From the NCBI RefSeq assembly GCF_000189635.1, contig NW_002476434.1, positions 1,922,001 through 1,986,000 of the forward strand: a stretch of DNA of 64,000 bases. Direction: 5' to 3'. The notes below the pieces were generated by a model. The model saw nothing but the letters and a program-made list of their open reading frames with translations, had not been told where the DNA came from and ran no database searches. Source of the DNA: Tetrahymena thermophila SB210 (Eukaryota; Ciliophora; Oligohymenophorea; Hymenostomatida; Tetrahymenidae). Below are positions 25,273 to 38,312 of this stretch, in pieces (position 1 is the stretch's first letter; every line of letters starts with the position of its first letter). The translations under genes and the position numbers were made by a program.

Positions 25273-28200
25273 TCATTTTTTAAAATTAAATTCTATTTTT
25301 AATATGTTTTCAAGTTCAAAGCTATTGATTGGTTTAGTAAGATAGTAGGACATTCCGCAGTCAAATGCTTTTTTCCTTTCTTTTTCTTACACATAAGCTG
25401 TGCAGGCTGATATTTTTGGTGGAGGTATATTCTTTTTTTAAAAGTATTATAAAATGTTTTTAGTTGTCTCGTAGCCATCTTTTATGGGCATATCTATATC
25501 CATGAAAATTAACTTATAAGTTAAACAACAATCAGATTATTTTAATTTTTATTTTATTTTATCAATAGCCATAAACCCACTTGTTGCTTTTTCACTTACA
25601 AAACCATATTATTTAAGGCACATTTAGATAGCATAGAGATTAAAATCATTGTCGTCAACCACCAATATTTTTGAACAGTTACAAGATTGAATTTAATTGA
25701 ATTGCTTGATCACTATTTTTCCATCTTGTTACAAATTTGTGATGGAATTCTAGCTAGAGATGCCTTGTTTTAATATATTGTTGTTTTACAAGTTGCTGTT
25801 AATTATTGTACTTTCTAATAATTTATTTGTGAATGTTTAATTATTTTTATCAAACTAAACTGCTTTTTAATTATTAATAGATTAGGCTTTATTCAACAAT
25901 GAAACAACTTTTGGCGTTTTAACTGAAGAACTGTTTTTGCTTTCTAATTAGTCTTGAGAGTATTTCGTTTCGTCATTCACAGTATCAAAACTTCTTCTAT
26001 GACTTAAACTAATTGATGTTTCATCACCTATGAAAAGAAAATCTCTAAAATATTTTTTTGTTGTGTTTTTAGGTATATCGCTTGCGAACATAAAAACCAA
26101 ATCACTTTGTTGATCTTCTAAAATCTAACAAGATTCAATAATCTAAAGTTTTTATTCGCTTTTATATAGATAAGGACATGAAAACTAATCTTGCTAATAA
26201 TATTATTGTTCTTAAATTTAGTTTTGCTGATTTATATGTTGCATTTATTCAAAGCAGTCAACAATAGAATTCTTTTTTTTTGTATACTTCGTTGATGAAT
26301 TTTGTTTTGTTTTTGTTTTTATTTCTTAATTTGATTTTATGCTCTGACCAATTGAGAAACTACGAGTTGGTATTTGTTTAAGATTGTCACTTTTCGGTCT
26401 GTACGTTATTACAAAGGTGTTTGTTTTGTGAGATAGGGTCTAAACGTCTTGATTATCAATTTATGAAGGACTTGGATTATCAAAGTCGGATTTATTGTTT
26501 AATAATTCTGAAGGTATCTTAGTCTTTTGCTTTTTATTTCTTAAATAAGTAGACTATACATCAAGTCTGTTGAGAGTTTCCCATCTAACAAGTTTAAGGT
26601 TGAATACATCTTTTAGCTTATACTAGCATCCCTTTTTATTTTTAGCTCTGTTTATGACATAGAAAGTAAATGTAGATCCTTCTTTTACTTTTGATTAGAT
26701 TTGTATGGAGCGATTTCCACCTAGCCCAAGAGCTAAATTGTTTGCTATGCTCATTCCAAAGCCTGCTCCAATCGTGTTCAAAAATTTACCTGTTGACTTG
26801 TTTCCAAAGGCTTAAAGGACTTTCTCTAAATTATCTTCTGGAATTCCACAACCTGTATCACTTACATCTATTCTTATTAAGTCAAAATTTTCTACTACTG
26901 AATTGACTCTGATAGTGCCAGCATCTGTGAATTTCAAAGAATTGCTCAACAAATTCAATAAAACTTATTTTAAGCGACCTTAATCTGAGTAAATCAATTC
27001 TGGCAGATTAACATCAAACTCAACTTCGATTGTCAATCCTTTTTGATTCGCTTAAAAGTAAATGAGATCTATGCATTCAGTAATAGCATCAACAATTGAA
27101 AATGGTTGAAATTAAAGCTCTAATTTTCCTTAATTGATCTAGCCATAATCTAGAATGTCATTTATAATATTTAACAATAAAAGGTTAGAGTTTAATGCAG
27201 GCTTTATTATCATTTCTTTTATCTCCCCATCCAAAGGGGTCATATTTTAATATTCCTAATCTCTTTATAGGAGTGATTAAAGCAGCTAAATACTACAATT
27301 TAGAGGTGTTCTTAACTCATGTGAGACTGATGCTAGCATACGATTCTTGTATTCATTTATTTCATGGTCTTCTATCGTTTTTGATAGTTCATAGTCTTCT
27401 AGTACCTCAATCATAACAACTCCATTTGTAAACAACTCGCTTGGGTCATAACCCTTTTTAGAAGCATAAAAACCGACTCTTATTTTCTTATAGCTTGATT
27501 TATCCCATTTCTGTTTGAAACTTAACACCAAATTGTTATTCTCAATTAAATAAATAATATTCTATGACTATTCTTATTAAGCTTCAATAATTTAATCTTA
27601 TTGCATTTAATTTGTTTTCTTCTTTTCATTGAGATCATCACTACTCCAACAATTTTATTTATCTTGTTTTTCCTAGCATTCAAATAGATATTCTAAAACA
27701 TCTTGTAATACTAATTATTATCGTTTAAAAATTTATAAAATGTTAGGTGGGATTAGCAACTGATGCATATTTTTAAGAGCCATTTTTAAGTTTTTCCTAT
27801 ACCTTTTTTCATCATTACATTTTGATTCATTGCAGAAATATGTTATTTCATTCTATTTGAATGAAAATTCTTATTTTTCTTCTTGTTTCTCCCCATTTTT
27901 GAGATCTTGGTTAAGGAGTTAATCACACTTTTAAAATTTTACTCTTTATTATTTATTTGGTATCAGCTTTTCTGACTAAGAAAATTGCTTTAATTATGTT
28001 TTATTTTCTATAAATGATAGCTATTGTTAAGTTAATTTATTCTTTGTTTAATTGTTATTTTTTTTATTGTTTTGATTGGGATAAAGCCTCGATTAAATTT
28101 CTGTAATATTGTTTAGTGTTTCAATTTAGTTAAATCTTTTTTCTGCAATTGAACTATGGCTATCTAATCCTTAGTTTTGTTGGTGATTTGAGTTTCGATT

Positions 28201-29334
28201 ATGTGAACTATTTGTATTGACATTAGTTTTAAAACTGCTAAGTGTTTATTTTTATAATAATTATTCTTGATTATTGTGATTATTTTCGTTGTTATTTAAA
28301 TGCGTTTTACTCCATGTTTCAGAAACATCACAGCAATCCTCTTGACTAGTTTAATTCTATATTATTTCTACTCCAAGTAATTTCTATAGTAGAATAGATT
28401 AATTTGATGTATTCATTTACTGCTTTAAATACCTATTTGTGTAAACTAATTGAAATTGCGAATTAATAAGAGCTATGCCTGTTCGTATTTGGGAAAGAAT
28501 AATTTAAGCAAACTGCTTTTCTTCATAACTTTTTGCTGAGAGCTATTTACTTTTAGTATGGTATATAGAATTATTCAAACTATGAGTTTGCTTCTTGCGC
28601 ATGTTAAAGTTCTAAGAGTAATCCATGTCATAAATATTTGAGGGATTGACTAATCCGTGTGATAAATTATGGATTTAACCTGATACTTGTTTTAATTTTA
28701 CTTAATCCGAATTTGGGGGTTGCTCAAATGATTTCAGTTGACTGCACTCCTCATCCTTTTTTTAACTTTGAGCATCCTACTTGTGGGAGAATATCTCATT
28801 TCTTATAGATATAGAAGCTATTGCAAAAGAAGAACATAAACTGTATAAAGATTCTACTAAGAAATTTGATAGTATTAGAACTCTAGCTATAATATATAAG
28901 GCTATAAAAAAGTAAAGCAAAATAATATAGTGTAATTCTTTGATCTATTTAATGTATAACATCAAAAGTATTTAAAACACACAAAAAAAGCAGTAATTAT
29001 TTTTATTTTATGCTATTTAAAAGCTGTATTCCAGGTAGAAAAGAAGCTGACATAATTTGAGAGCTTCCTTAAAAAATTTGTTTTTGTTTGATTCTTTTAA
29101 AAAATACGAAAACGCAATCATGGTCACTAATAATACAACGAGAATTAAATCTTTTAAAATGTCTACTTTTTTTTGTTCTACTATTGTTATAATCATCGAC
29201 ACTATCTCATAAAATCCGCTAAAAAGGCAAATTATAAAGTAATAGTGAGTTTTAAAAATTATTTTTAGTTATTTACGAATCCTTATTGCTAATTTACATT
29301 GGAATCCTTATTAATCTTTCTAGTTTTTTCGCAT
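25273..29334 (-). CDS. Hybrid sensor histidine kinase with receiver domain
   Basis: One open frame of 1354 codons (1353 aa), ATG 29,332-29,334 to TGA 25,273-25,275, no intron. The first ~190 residues carry four or five hydrophobic segments (e.g. HYYFIICLFSGFYEIV, LILVVLLVTMIAFSYFL, YIILLYFFIALYIIARVLIL); then about 400 Gln/Asn-rich residues. HisKA: MLASVSHELRTPLN with the phospho-acceptor His near residue 672. HATPase: N box LLNLLSNSLKFT, G1 DTGCGIP, F box FGN, G2 GAGFGMSIANNLALGLGG. A Gln/Ser-rich linker of about 300 residues follows, then a C-terminal receiver (about 1220-1340) with all key residues: KILVVDDN, phospho-acceptor Asp in FMDIDMPIKDG, Thr in SACTAY, Lys in YYLTKPI. So it should autophosphorylate and pass phosphate His to Asp in one protein. 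No periplasmic-type sensor domain is evident; the ligand is unknown. Confidence 0.95.
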
Positions 29335-29474
29335 TATTTTTAATTAGGCTTAAGCTTTTTTAATTTGTTAAAAACTAATTAATTTAATATATTTCAATTC
29401 AGTAGTCAATCACTTGATTGATTATTTGTTATTTTGCAAAAAACAATCATCTCAAAATTTACTTAGACCATTTT

Positions 29475-29498
29475 AAGCAAGCAAGCAAGCAAGCAAGC
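29475..29498. repeat. AAGC simple repeat, six units
   Basis: Perfect six-fold AAGC run about 140 bases upstream of the histidine kinase start codon, probably in its promoter or 5' leader. It stands out as locally G+C-rich in an A+T-rich spacer. Confidence 0.9.
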
Positions 29499-31051
29499 TA
29501 ATTGATTTTCTTAATTAAATCAAACAAAAAAAAAACAAATTTAATTATCCCATTCATTTTTCATTCTAATAAATTTTTGATATCAAAATTAATCTTAAGA
29601 TTTATTTTTACAAATATAAGCAGCATTAGAGTTACTCTTAAACTAATGCATATAAAAATTAGTATATATATATAGATGGCTTTAAACATTTTTGTTATCA
29701 AATTTATTAGTTTTAAATGCTAGCTACTTACATACTTATTAAAAAAATTTCTTCATTTTTATTCTAAAATTATAATTTAAATATACAATTTTTAAAAAAA
29801 AATATCAATAAAAATTCTATTTTAATCTAAAACAAGTTAGAAAAATTGTAAATAATTAAATCTTATTTCTTGTTATATTTTGAATAGTTCTAGATAAAAA
29901 ATTAACATTTTAGAGGGTAAAAAGAATGCTATAATCTTATTAGCAAAAATAAGTTAAAATATTAATTTCTCTTTCTTCAAGCTAAAGATAAAAATTTTGT
30001 TTTAAATAACAATTAAACTTTAAAATAAAATAAATATTATTAAATAAATGAAGAAAACAATTAAATTTATTTACTAAAAATAGAAGTATAGAAAGATTTT
30101 AATAAGTTTATTTATTAGCTAAGTTACTAAAATCTAATTATAAACACTTTTATCAGCTGTCGAAACTTACTTATATAATTTTATAATAGTAATAAAAATA
30201 ATTATGCTCTTATTTATGTTTTTTAATAAGATAATTTATTCTCAAATTATAAAATTATCATTTCTATTATTATTAATTTCAATTTTTTAAATCATATTTT
30301 ACAATTTATTTGAATTTAATGGGTTATCAACTTTAATTTATTTCTGAATAGTTATTTTACTTATTTTTAATATTAATTTTTTAAACAAATTTAAAAATAA
30401 ATAGATATTGAATATAAATCTTTGGATGAGTTTAATATATTTTACTCTGCCCCCAAAAAACATAAAGGAATTATTATTAATAATAATTATACAACAATTA
30501 AGAATTAAAGAAGAAAAGTAAATGATCTAAATTCTGAAAATCTGCAAGAGTAATTATTTCATATTTTATTCGAATCACATTTAATTATAATAAAATTTTT
30601 ATTAAGAATTTTGAGAATAAAATGCCTAATAGCTGAGTAATAATTTTCTGTTTCTAAAGCCAAATAACATTTTTAAATTATGTCAAAATATAAAGAAATT
30701 AAAATTAAAATAAGAATATTTATAAATTTATCAATGAAAATATTAGAATTTGTATTAATTTCCTTCCTTATTTTTATTTGTAATTTAATACTTTATTATG
30801 CGATATACTTATAATCAATCTATATTTTTAAAGTTTATAAGTTTTTTTATAAACAATATATAAAAAAATAGTGTTTAACAGTGAATTTTTTAACTTATTC
30901 TTAAATAAAATTAGAATAATTTATTTTAATTTAATTTTTTAATGATTAATCATAAATATCTCAAAAAAATTGATGTATCAGATTATAAATAAATTAAAAT
31001 AAAATTTAATTGTATTAATAAATACTAAGTGCTATTACGATATTTCCTAAA

Positions 31052-31303
31052 ATGTCAAATATCAAAAATAGACAAAATAAAAAGAAGCAAATTTTTAAAA
31101 ACATAAAAAGTCATCAATATCTTTTCAATATTTAACTTAAAAGGAATAATAAAAATAAGAATCTGATTAAAAATAAGTTGAATAAAAGAAAATTTAAAGA
31201 AGTAGAAAGGTTTAAGTGGAAATAGATGAGTTTTAAAGAAAATATGAAATAAAACCCAACAAATTTTTACATTACTAGATACAAATTAAGAAATCTCAAA
31301 TGA
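31052..31303 (+). CDS. Possible small Lys/Asn-rich ORF (weak)
   Basis: With the ciliate code there is an 83-aa open frame from ATG 31,052 to TGA 31,301-31,303 (MSNIKNRQNKKKQIFKNIKS...). It is almost all Lys, Asn, Arg, Gln and aromatic residues, as A+T-rich noise can be. In its favour, the stretch is denser in purines on this strand than its surroundings, and a GTAAAA follows the stop at once, which would suit a 5' splice site if the frame continued. No homology recognised. More likely a chance frame or a remnant than a gene. Confidence 0.2.
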
Positions 31304-33158
31304 GTAAAAAGAGTAGAGAAGGTATATATTTGATATTAAATCATATACAAGATAACCTTAATTATAGCAGAAATTATTAAATATCAATTAATCCTGCACA
31401 AATAAGTAGTAGATAAGATAATGTACTAAAAAATAAAGATTTTACTCTAAAAATGTGATAAAAATGCACATTTCAGAACTATTTTAAAAAATAAGCTTAA
31501 AGTTTATGTTTTGAGATTATAAAAAAGGAAATAAATAAAGTTAAAATTTCTGTGAAGCATGAGTTGTGTTTCTAAATGAATGAAAAAACTGGGTAGTAGT
31601 TTTAAAATAAAGTAGAATATCTAAGAATAATTCAAGATTTATTTGTATTATATCAAGTTTAAAACATAATAGCTTTATAAAACTGACTAAATAATTATTA
31701 ATATTTAATAAATAAGAAGGCTTTCATACTGATATGATTTATTTATAATAACAAGACTTAATTTGGATGTATATTTAAATCAATTTAAAAGTACTTTTTT
31801 AAGTTGATTGTTTTTTTAGAAAATAAAAATTATTTTTAAAATTGGTATTTTATTTAATATTTATTTTTGAGATTATTTTGAAAAATTAAAGTTTTCAATT
31901 TTGATCGTCCTAAAAATATTAAGTATTACTTGGTTAGTCTTATATTAAAGAAATTAAAGTAATTCTGATATTTCCTAAAATAATAAAATTCAAATTACGC
32001 AGAACTTTTTTTTTTTTATAAATAATATTTATATGAAATTTTGCTAGTACCTAATAATAGATATATAGATTAAGAGATTGATTAACCACAAAAATTAAGA
32101 TAAATCTATTTCTAACTCATAATAAAAAATAGATCTATTAATTTTGCATGATTGTAAATCGAAATGTGTAAATAAAATTTATGTTTGGTTGTTTGCTAGT
32201 TAAAATTAATGAGAGTCTTTTTGAAAAAGAAAAAGAAATAAAAAATTATTAATTAATTAAATAGCGCTTAGATTTTTTATCTATTCCGCTATTATGAATG
32301 ATATTAATTGCGGATAAAATAGATTAAGAAATGTGTTTGATTGGATGAAATAAATAAATTACAAAAAGAAATATTTAATTTTGTTTGGCTCAACTTAACT
32401 TTGAAATGTGGATTTAATGATTGGGTTGTTAAATTATTTACTAAAACCTTAATGTGATGAAAAAATAATCAGATACTAGAAAGTATAAATTAATAATTAA
32501 TTAATTAAGGTTATTAGGCATATTATTACCTTTATATTACATTCATAAATAAGTATACTAAAGTAAATAAAATAGAGTGGCAGCTAATAAATCAACTTAT
32601 GGTTAATTGATTGATTTTATGTCTGTTTAAATTTATGTTTTTATTTTTTAATGGCACGGTTTTAGAGTTCAAAAGAAAAGATAAGAAATAAAGTTGGAAA
32701 TAAATATATTTATGAAATACAAAACACTATTGCATCAGAAAATTAGTGGTAAAATTTTGTTGCTTTAGAAATCTTAAAATTAGTATGTAAGACCAGATTA
32801 TATTGGATTTATTATATGTAAGGTAATGCCAATCCATAGTTCAAATGTATTATTGTGGTTTAACTATAACAAGTATTTGCACAAATCTAAATTATAAAAG
32901 AAGAAATAAGCACCCAATAGATAATATTTATAATTAAAAAATAAATTAAACTAAAAAGGAAAAACAAATCAAAAGACAAATAAGAAATACTTCTAATTTA
33001 TCTTTCTCAAAAATACTAACCAACTAAATAAATAAAACAGAAAAGTTAAGAACTAAACAAGTCTTTCATTTCCTTCACTTTCCACTCTACTAATAGCTTC
33101 ATTTTAATCATCAAAAAGCCTATTTATATTCTATAAAACATCAAAATCTTCACATAAA

Positions 33159-36100
33159 ATGTCAGTAAATATTGTTGAGATTGTTCCCTAACGTCTTTAT
33201 TGGTACTCTGCTGCCAACCCACCTGAGTACGAGCCCAGCACCTATTATTTTTCAACTGATAATGTAAATAAACAAAAGCTTAATACATACAATTTATTTA
33301 TAATATTTTATAAATATTAATTTTAAAAGTACTTATTTATATATGTATACTCATTTCAATATTTATAAATAAAGGATTTGGTTTATGAGAGAGTTAGCGA
33401 GTACGGCCCTCTAAATCTTTCTCAAATTTACTCTTTCTGTTCTTAGCTTGATGAAATTTTTACAGATCCAAAATATTAGACTACAACTTTGATTCATTAT
33501 ACTTCTTTGAATTAAGTTAAATAGACTAACTCTGTTCTTCTAATTTGCGCATATTAAGTTTTATGTTTGAGATACAGCCCTGAAAAGGCTCTGTAACAAT
33601 TTGAAAAGATTATCCCAGAATTAAAGCCCTATCATGATTCCCTAAATTATCCTTACTAATGCACAGTAATTTAAAAATAAACATATACTTTAAATCACCA
33701 TAGTTTATATTTTTCATATATAAATTTTATTTATAATTTTTAAATAACCAATTTATCTATTCCGTAAAATAAAATAAATGTAATTAATAAAAAATCAAGC
33801 TACTTGATTGTATGAGATCCCTCCAAAAGGCTTAACAGTTGGGATGGTTTGATTTGAAGACTTTTGATCTTGAGAGATACTACGAGCTTATGAAATACGA
33901 CATTTCTGAGATAATACCTAAAAAATTCTTCGCATTCAGAGGTCCAAGAGATGAAACTGATGTAATCATTTAGAACCTATCTATAAAACGATTTTATTAC
34001 ATAAGGCAATTCTATAGATATACAAAAATTTTCAATTAATGATAATGACAAATTTTTAATCTAAAAATTTTAAAAACAAATTTTTTTGTCTTAATGAATA
34101 ATTTAAAATTGAATTTGATTGAATGAGAGAAAAAAGATAATGAAACCAAATAAATTAATTATTGTCCAAATATTTCTGCTTAGACTTTACTTTGATTTAA
34201 TAAGTAAGGCATGGGTACTTGAATCATACAAATTAAATTCTACTAGATTAGACAATAAATTATTAAATTGTGATATTTATCATTTAATTAATTTTAGGAA
34301 AGCCTATATTCATAAAAGCAATATTTATTTATTTATGACGATAATCTGCAAAATTAAATTTTTGATAATTTATCACACAATCCCAAAAAGATTCATTTTC
34401 ACTCTTAACATCAAATCAACCAATTTTAAATTAAAAATAACTCTTTAATTTTTTACGCTTGAAAATATTCATTCTCATCATCCTAAATAGTTTTTAAATT
34501 GATAACTAGCTCTATTTGGCTTACAAAATAATTCAAATTAGCTAAGAATCTAAATTTTATTACTCGAACATATGAAAGTTTAAAAAAAACATAAGAATTG
34601 CATGAATATGACTCTTTAATTTGATTGGCTGGATTTTTGAATGAATTGGATGGATGGATGGTTTATTAATAATTTAATAGATTGATTAATTAGCATATTT
34701 GATTTAAATATAACTAATTACTTTCTGTTTATTAGATGACCATAAATCATTCAAAAGAAATTAATCTTTTTCATGGTAGAATTTAATATAAAAATCCTTT
34801 GAATGAATATTTTATAATCGAGGATTACTCTACTGCAAAATTTTATTTCTAAAAGCCAATTTTTTATCAAATTATTATTGAGTTTTAAAATATATTAGAT
34901 TTTAACATTTATATATAATAAATAAATAGGATTTAACTCTTCCTCCTTCTGCTTACATAGAGCCCTTTAAAAAAGAAGGTGTGTAGCTCGTTGTTAGATT
35001 GAATAACTCAGACTCATATAACCCCCAACCCTTCGTTGATAATAAGATAAATCATATAGATTTATTCTTTGAGGATGGTTCAATACCACCAAGAAATATA
35101 GCTAATTAGTTTTTTGCCTTATCAGAAAGAGCTCTTGAGGAGAAGAGTAACTGCCCAATCGCTGTTCATTGCAGAGCTGGTCTTGGTAGAACTGGCACAT
35201 TAATAGCTCTATATTGTATTAAACATTATAAATTCACTGCTGAAGAAATCATAGCCTACACCCGCATGGCTCGTCCTGGTTCAATCCATGGTCCACAAAT
35301 GATGTACTTACAAAGTTATGACAAATCTATTTAAATGCAGCGCTCTTATTCAAATAACATCCGCATCTCCAAAGTAATTTCATACTAAAACGCTAAAAAA
35401 ATAGTTGAAAAAAGACTTTCTATGGTAATTTATTTGTATTTCATTTTTTTGAAAGGCTATTTTAGTTTTGTAATTTTTATCGAGTATTACTGAAATAAGA
35501 AATAATTTCAAAAAAAAGTATAAAACAAAATTATTCACAAAATAAAAACGTAGTAATTATTACTTACTTATTATTGAAAGCACAAACTAGAGTTTAGATA
35601 TTATAAAAAAACTCAATAATTTTGAGAATGAATAATGAATAAAAATTCTGAGGGAAAAATCAATTTAGAAATATTTAGATTTGAAATTTTAAAATGAAAA
35701 AAAACAACTAATTTTATATAGAAAATTAAAGTTTTTTCGCATTCAAAATCAATATTTTTTCAAAGAATTTTTAAGTTAATGCTTCCAGATTAATTATTTG
35801 ATTGATTGATTGATTTAATGAATGAATAAAAAATGTAAATTAAGAATCATAAATCTAATTTATATTTTAAATAAATATTTAATTATTTTATCAAACATAG
35901 CTGCAAAAAATGATAAATTAAATTTTTAATTGACAGATGATTGTCTTTTGTCGAAAATTGTTTATTTTTAAACTTGAGAGTATAATAAAAGTATTTTTTT
36001 ATTTGTGTAAAGACTAACTTTAAGCCAAATTATTTGATGATTGATATTTTAGTCAATTAACACTTCTTTTACTATTATTAAAAGGATTAAGAAGGTTTTA

Positions 36101-36582
36101 AAAATATCCCTTTAATTACAAATCTCTCTATGAGCAATTCATTCAAAACACCCTTGAGAGGATCTTTAGCAACAAAAACAACAGCTGGTACGCCTGTGTC
36201 TCGTGGCTCTAACAGCTCTCTCTCTCCTTCTAAAACACCTGTAAATAATGAAAACCTCCGAAAAACAGTATAAGTTTCTTCAAAATAGAATGAAATTAGT
36301 TAAGCTGCTGGTGTTTAAGCAAATCCAAGCTAAAATATTTACTCTTCCATATATACATAGTTCTAAAATACTGCCAGCGCTAAAAATCTTTTGTAATCAA
36401 GAAATCTCCTCAGGTCCAATTCTATTTCTAAAAAAGCTCTCTCTCCAAAAAAAGTAATTAAATTACTAAAATCATTCAAACCAAATGTTTACCATTTATT
36501 TTAAATAAATTAGAAAGTTACTTTCCTAAACAATTTTTCTGCGGCCATTAAAAGATACGAGCCTACTCCAATCAAGGTTTGA
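33159..36582 (+). CDS. CDC14: CDC14-type dual-specificity protein phosphatase
   Basis: Dephosphorylates phospho-Ser/Thr-Pro sites left by CDKs; in other eukaryotes it acts at mitotic exit, cytokinesis, centrosomes and cilia. Exons: 33,159-33,263, 33,375-33,665, 33,800-33,961, 34,930-35,424, 36,085-36,453, 36,514-36,582; all introns phase 0, spliced frame 497 codons (496 aa). The N-terminal DSP-like domain shows [25 protein letters not shown] and [17 protein letters not shown]. The catalytic domain shows FFEDGSIPP and the signature [11 protein letters not shown] with nucleophile Cys267 and Arg273, then [10 protein letters not shown]. The tail (about residues 340-496) is Ser/Gln-rich with several SP/TP sites ([24 protein letters not shown]), typical of CDK control of CDC14. 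Intron 3 is unusually long at 968 bp. Identification secure; the last two exons are inferred from frame and splice signals. Confidence 0.96.
34646..34661. repeat. TGGA simple repeat in a CDC14 intron
   Basis: Three to four TGGA units in the long third intron of CDC14. A plain microsatellite. Confidence 0.75.
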
Positions 36583-38312
36583 AAAAACCAATAAATAATA
36601 TATCCAAAATCTTGTTAAAAATTAATAACTTAAGTGCTTTACCTGTGTTACAAAACACAAACACAAATAAACAAAAACCACGAATCCAAAAGATAATCTA
36701 GAGATAATTAAATATCTGAAATAATAAAACCACCATCATCTTCTTTGTCTTCCACTCTTTTTCAAATCTCCTATTCATCTATATATCTATCTGTCTCATT
36801 CATTTACCAATCAACTAATCAATTATAAATAAATTAAATAATTTACTATTTGTTCGTTCATACTCACTATCACTAATTTATATAAGTATTAACCTTTTTA
36901 TATATAAAAATGGTTTTTTTAACATTTATTTTTTTTTATAATACACCAAAAACCTAAATTAATAATTTTCATTAAATACCATTTAATATTGTAGCAAAAA
37001 AGACCACATAAATTTATTAGCACCATAAATAAAATTTTTAATTTAAATTTAGATTACAGTCTTTCTCTCAAAATTAGTAAAAGTATATAGTATCAAAATA
37101 GATCAAAAACATGTAACCAAATTTGTTTTTAAATACCAAATAATTTATTTCGCTTATGTCAAATAACAAAATAAATTGAGGTGTAACTACTTTCTTTCTT
37201 TATGCTTTTGATGGACTTTCTTTCTTTCGTTTATTTTCACATAATGAAAATAATTTAAACAAAATCATAAAATTAATTCTAAAAATTTATTATTTTTTTT
37301 TTAAAGATTAAAAATTTTTTTAGTCTTCCATGTTCTAATTCAAATCGATACTTTAAATATATTTAAATTAAATCTAAAATTATTATAAAACTAGTATGCA
37401 ATATTCTATCTGATGTTCTATTATTGTATTGATAATATAAAACTATTATTTTAAATATTTTTATGAATTAAACAAAGATTAATAACAAAAATTAAATATA
37501 ATAACTTAAAATCTACTTTTTAATTCTAGTTAAAATCTATAAAAATATGGAAATAACATATAAAATTAAATTTTAAAATAAATTTAAACAATTATATTAA
37601 TTGCTAGATATATTATTTAATTCTTTAAATTTATGATTCGTAAATAATTTTTATGGCTAAAAAATAAATTATTCTTTGACTGAAAACTAATAGCTTATGC
37701 TCATAATAATAGTGCATTCCTTTTTTTAAATTGGCAAACATATATTTTTGTTAAGATCAAATTTAAGAGAAATGAAAATTAATAAGCTTGCTTGGTTGCA
37801 AATAGAAATAAATAAAAAAGAGAAAAAATACATAAAATTTTAAAAAATAAAGCATCATAATTACCATTAAAAAATTTGTAAATAAGAAACAAAAGTGGTT
37901 TTAAATTCATGAATTGACAAATTAGTTGGTTATAAAGTTTTGTAAAATCTTCAGAAGGTTAATTTTTTAAAGAGTAAACTCTAAATTGATAATAAGAAGA
38001 TAAATTAATAATACATAATTTATTTATTTATTTTACTCAAATTAAAAAAAAGATTTTGCCTCTTATTTATTATAACCTTACAGATTAATAATTATGACTT
38101 ATTTATCAAATAATTATTTAATTTACATTATTCATTAAGAATATGTTTACTCAATCAGATTAATTTTTTAATGCATTTTAAAACAAAACTTATTTAAATA
38201 CATTTAATTAATTTTTATTATTTTATTAAAATAATTATTTATTTATTAATGGATATAAATTATTCTGTTTGTTTGTTAATTTTAAATTTTGAAACAATAA
38301 CCCAAGGGTTTA
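36583..38312. other. Intergenic 1.7 kb between convergent genes
   Basis: Both neighbours (CDC14 plus, RBR ligase minus) end here, so it should hold only 3' ends. A pyrimidine-rich patch lies at 36,730-36,800; the rest is A+T. No gene or structured RNA recognised. Confidence 0.6.

Larger units (their letters stand above)
29335..33158. other. 3.8-kb gene-free region between divergent genes
   Basis: Separates the histidine kinase (minus) from CDC14 (plus), so it must contain both promoters. It is mostly A+T and homopolymer-rich. Seen in it: an AAGC repeat at 29,475-29,498, and a purine-rich stretch near 31,050-31,640 that holds one small ciliate-code open frame (31,052-31,303). I could not identify any protein or RNA family. 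Confidence 0.6.

Noticed and set aside
30451-30462. CCCCCAAAAAA, like a Tetrahymena telomere unit (CCCCAA)
   Set aside because: A single unit only, not repeated, and inside a long spacer; no chromosome end here.
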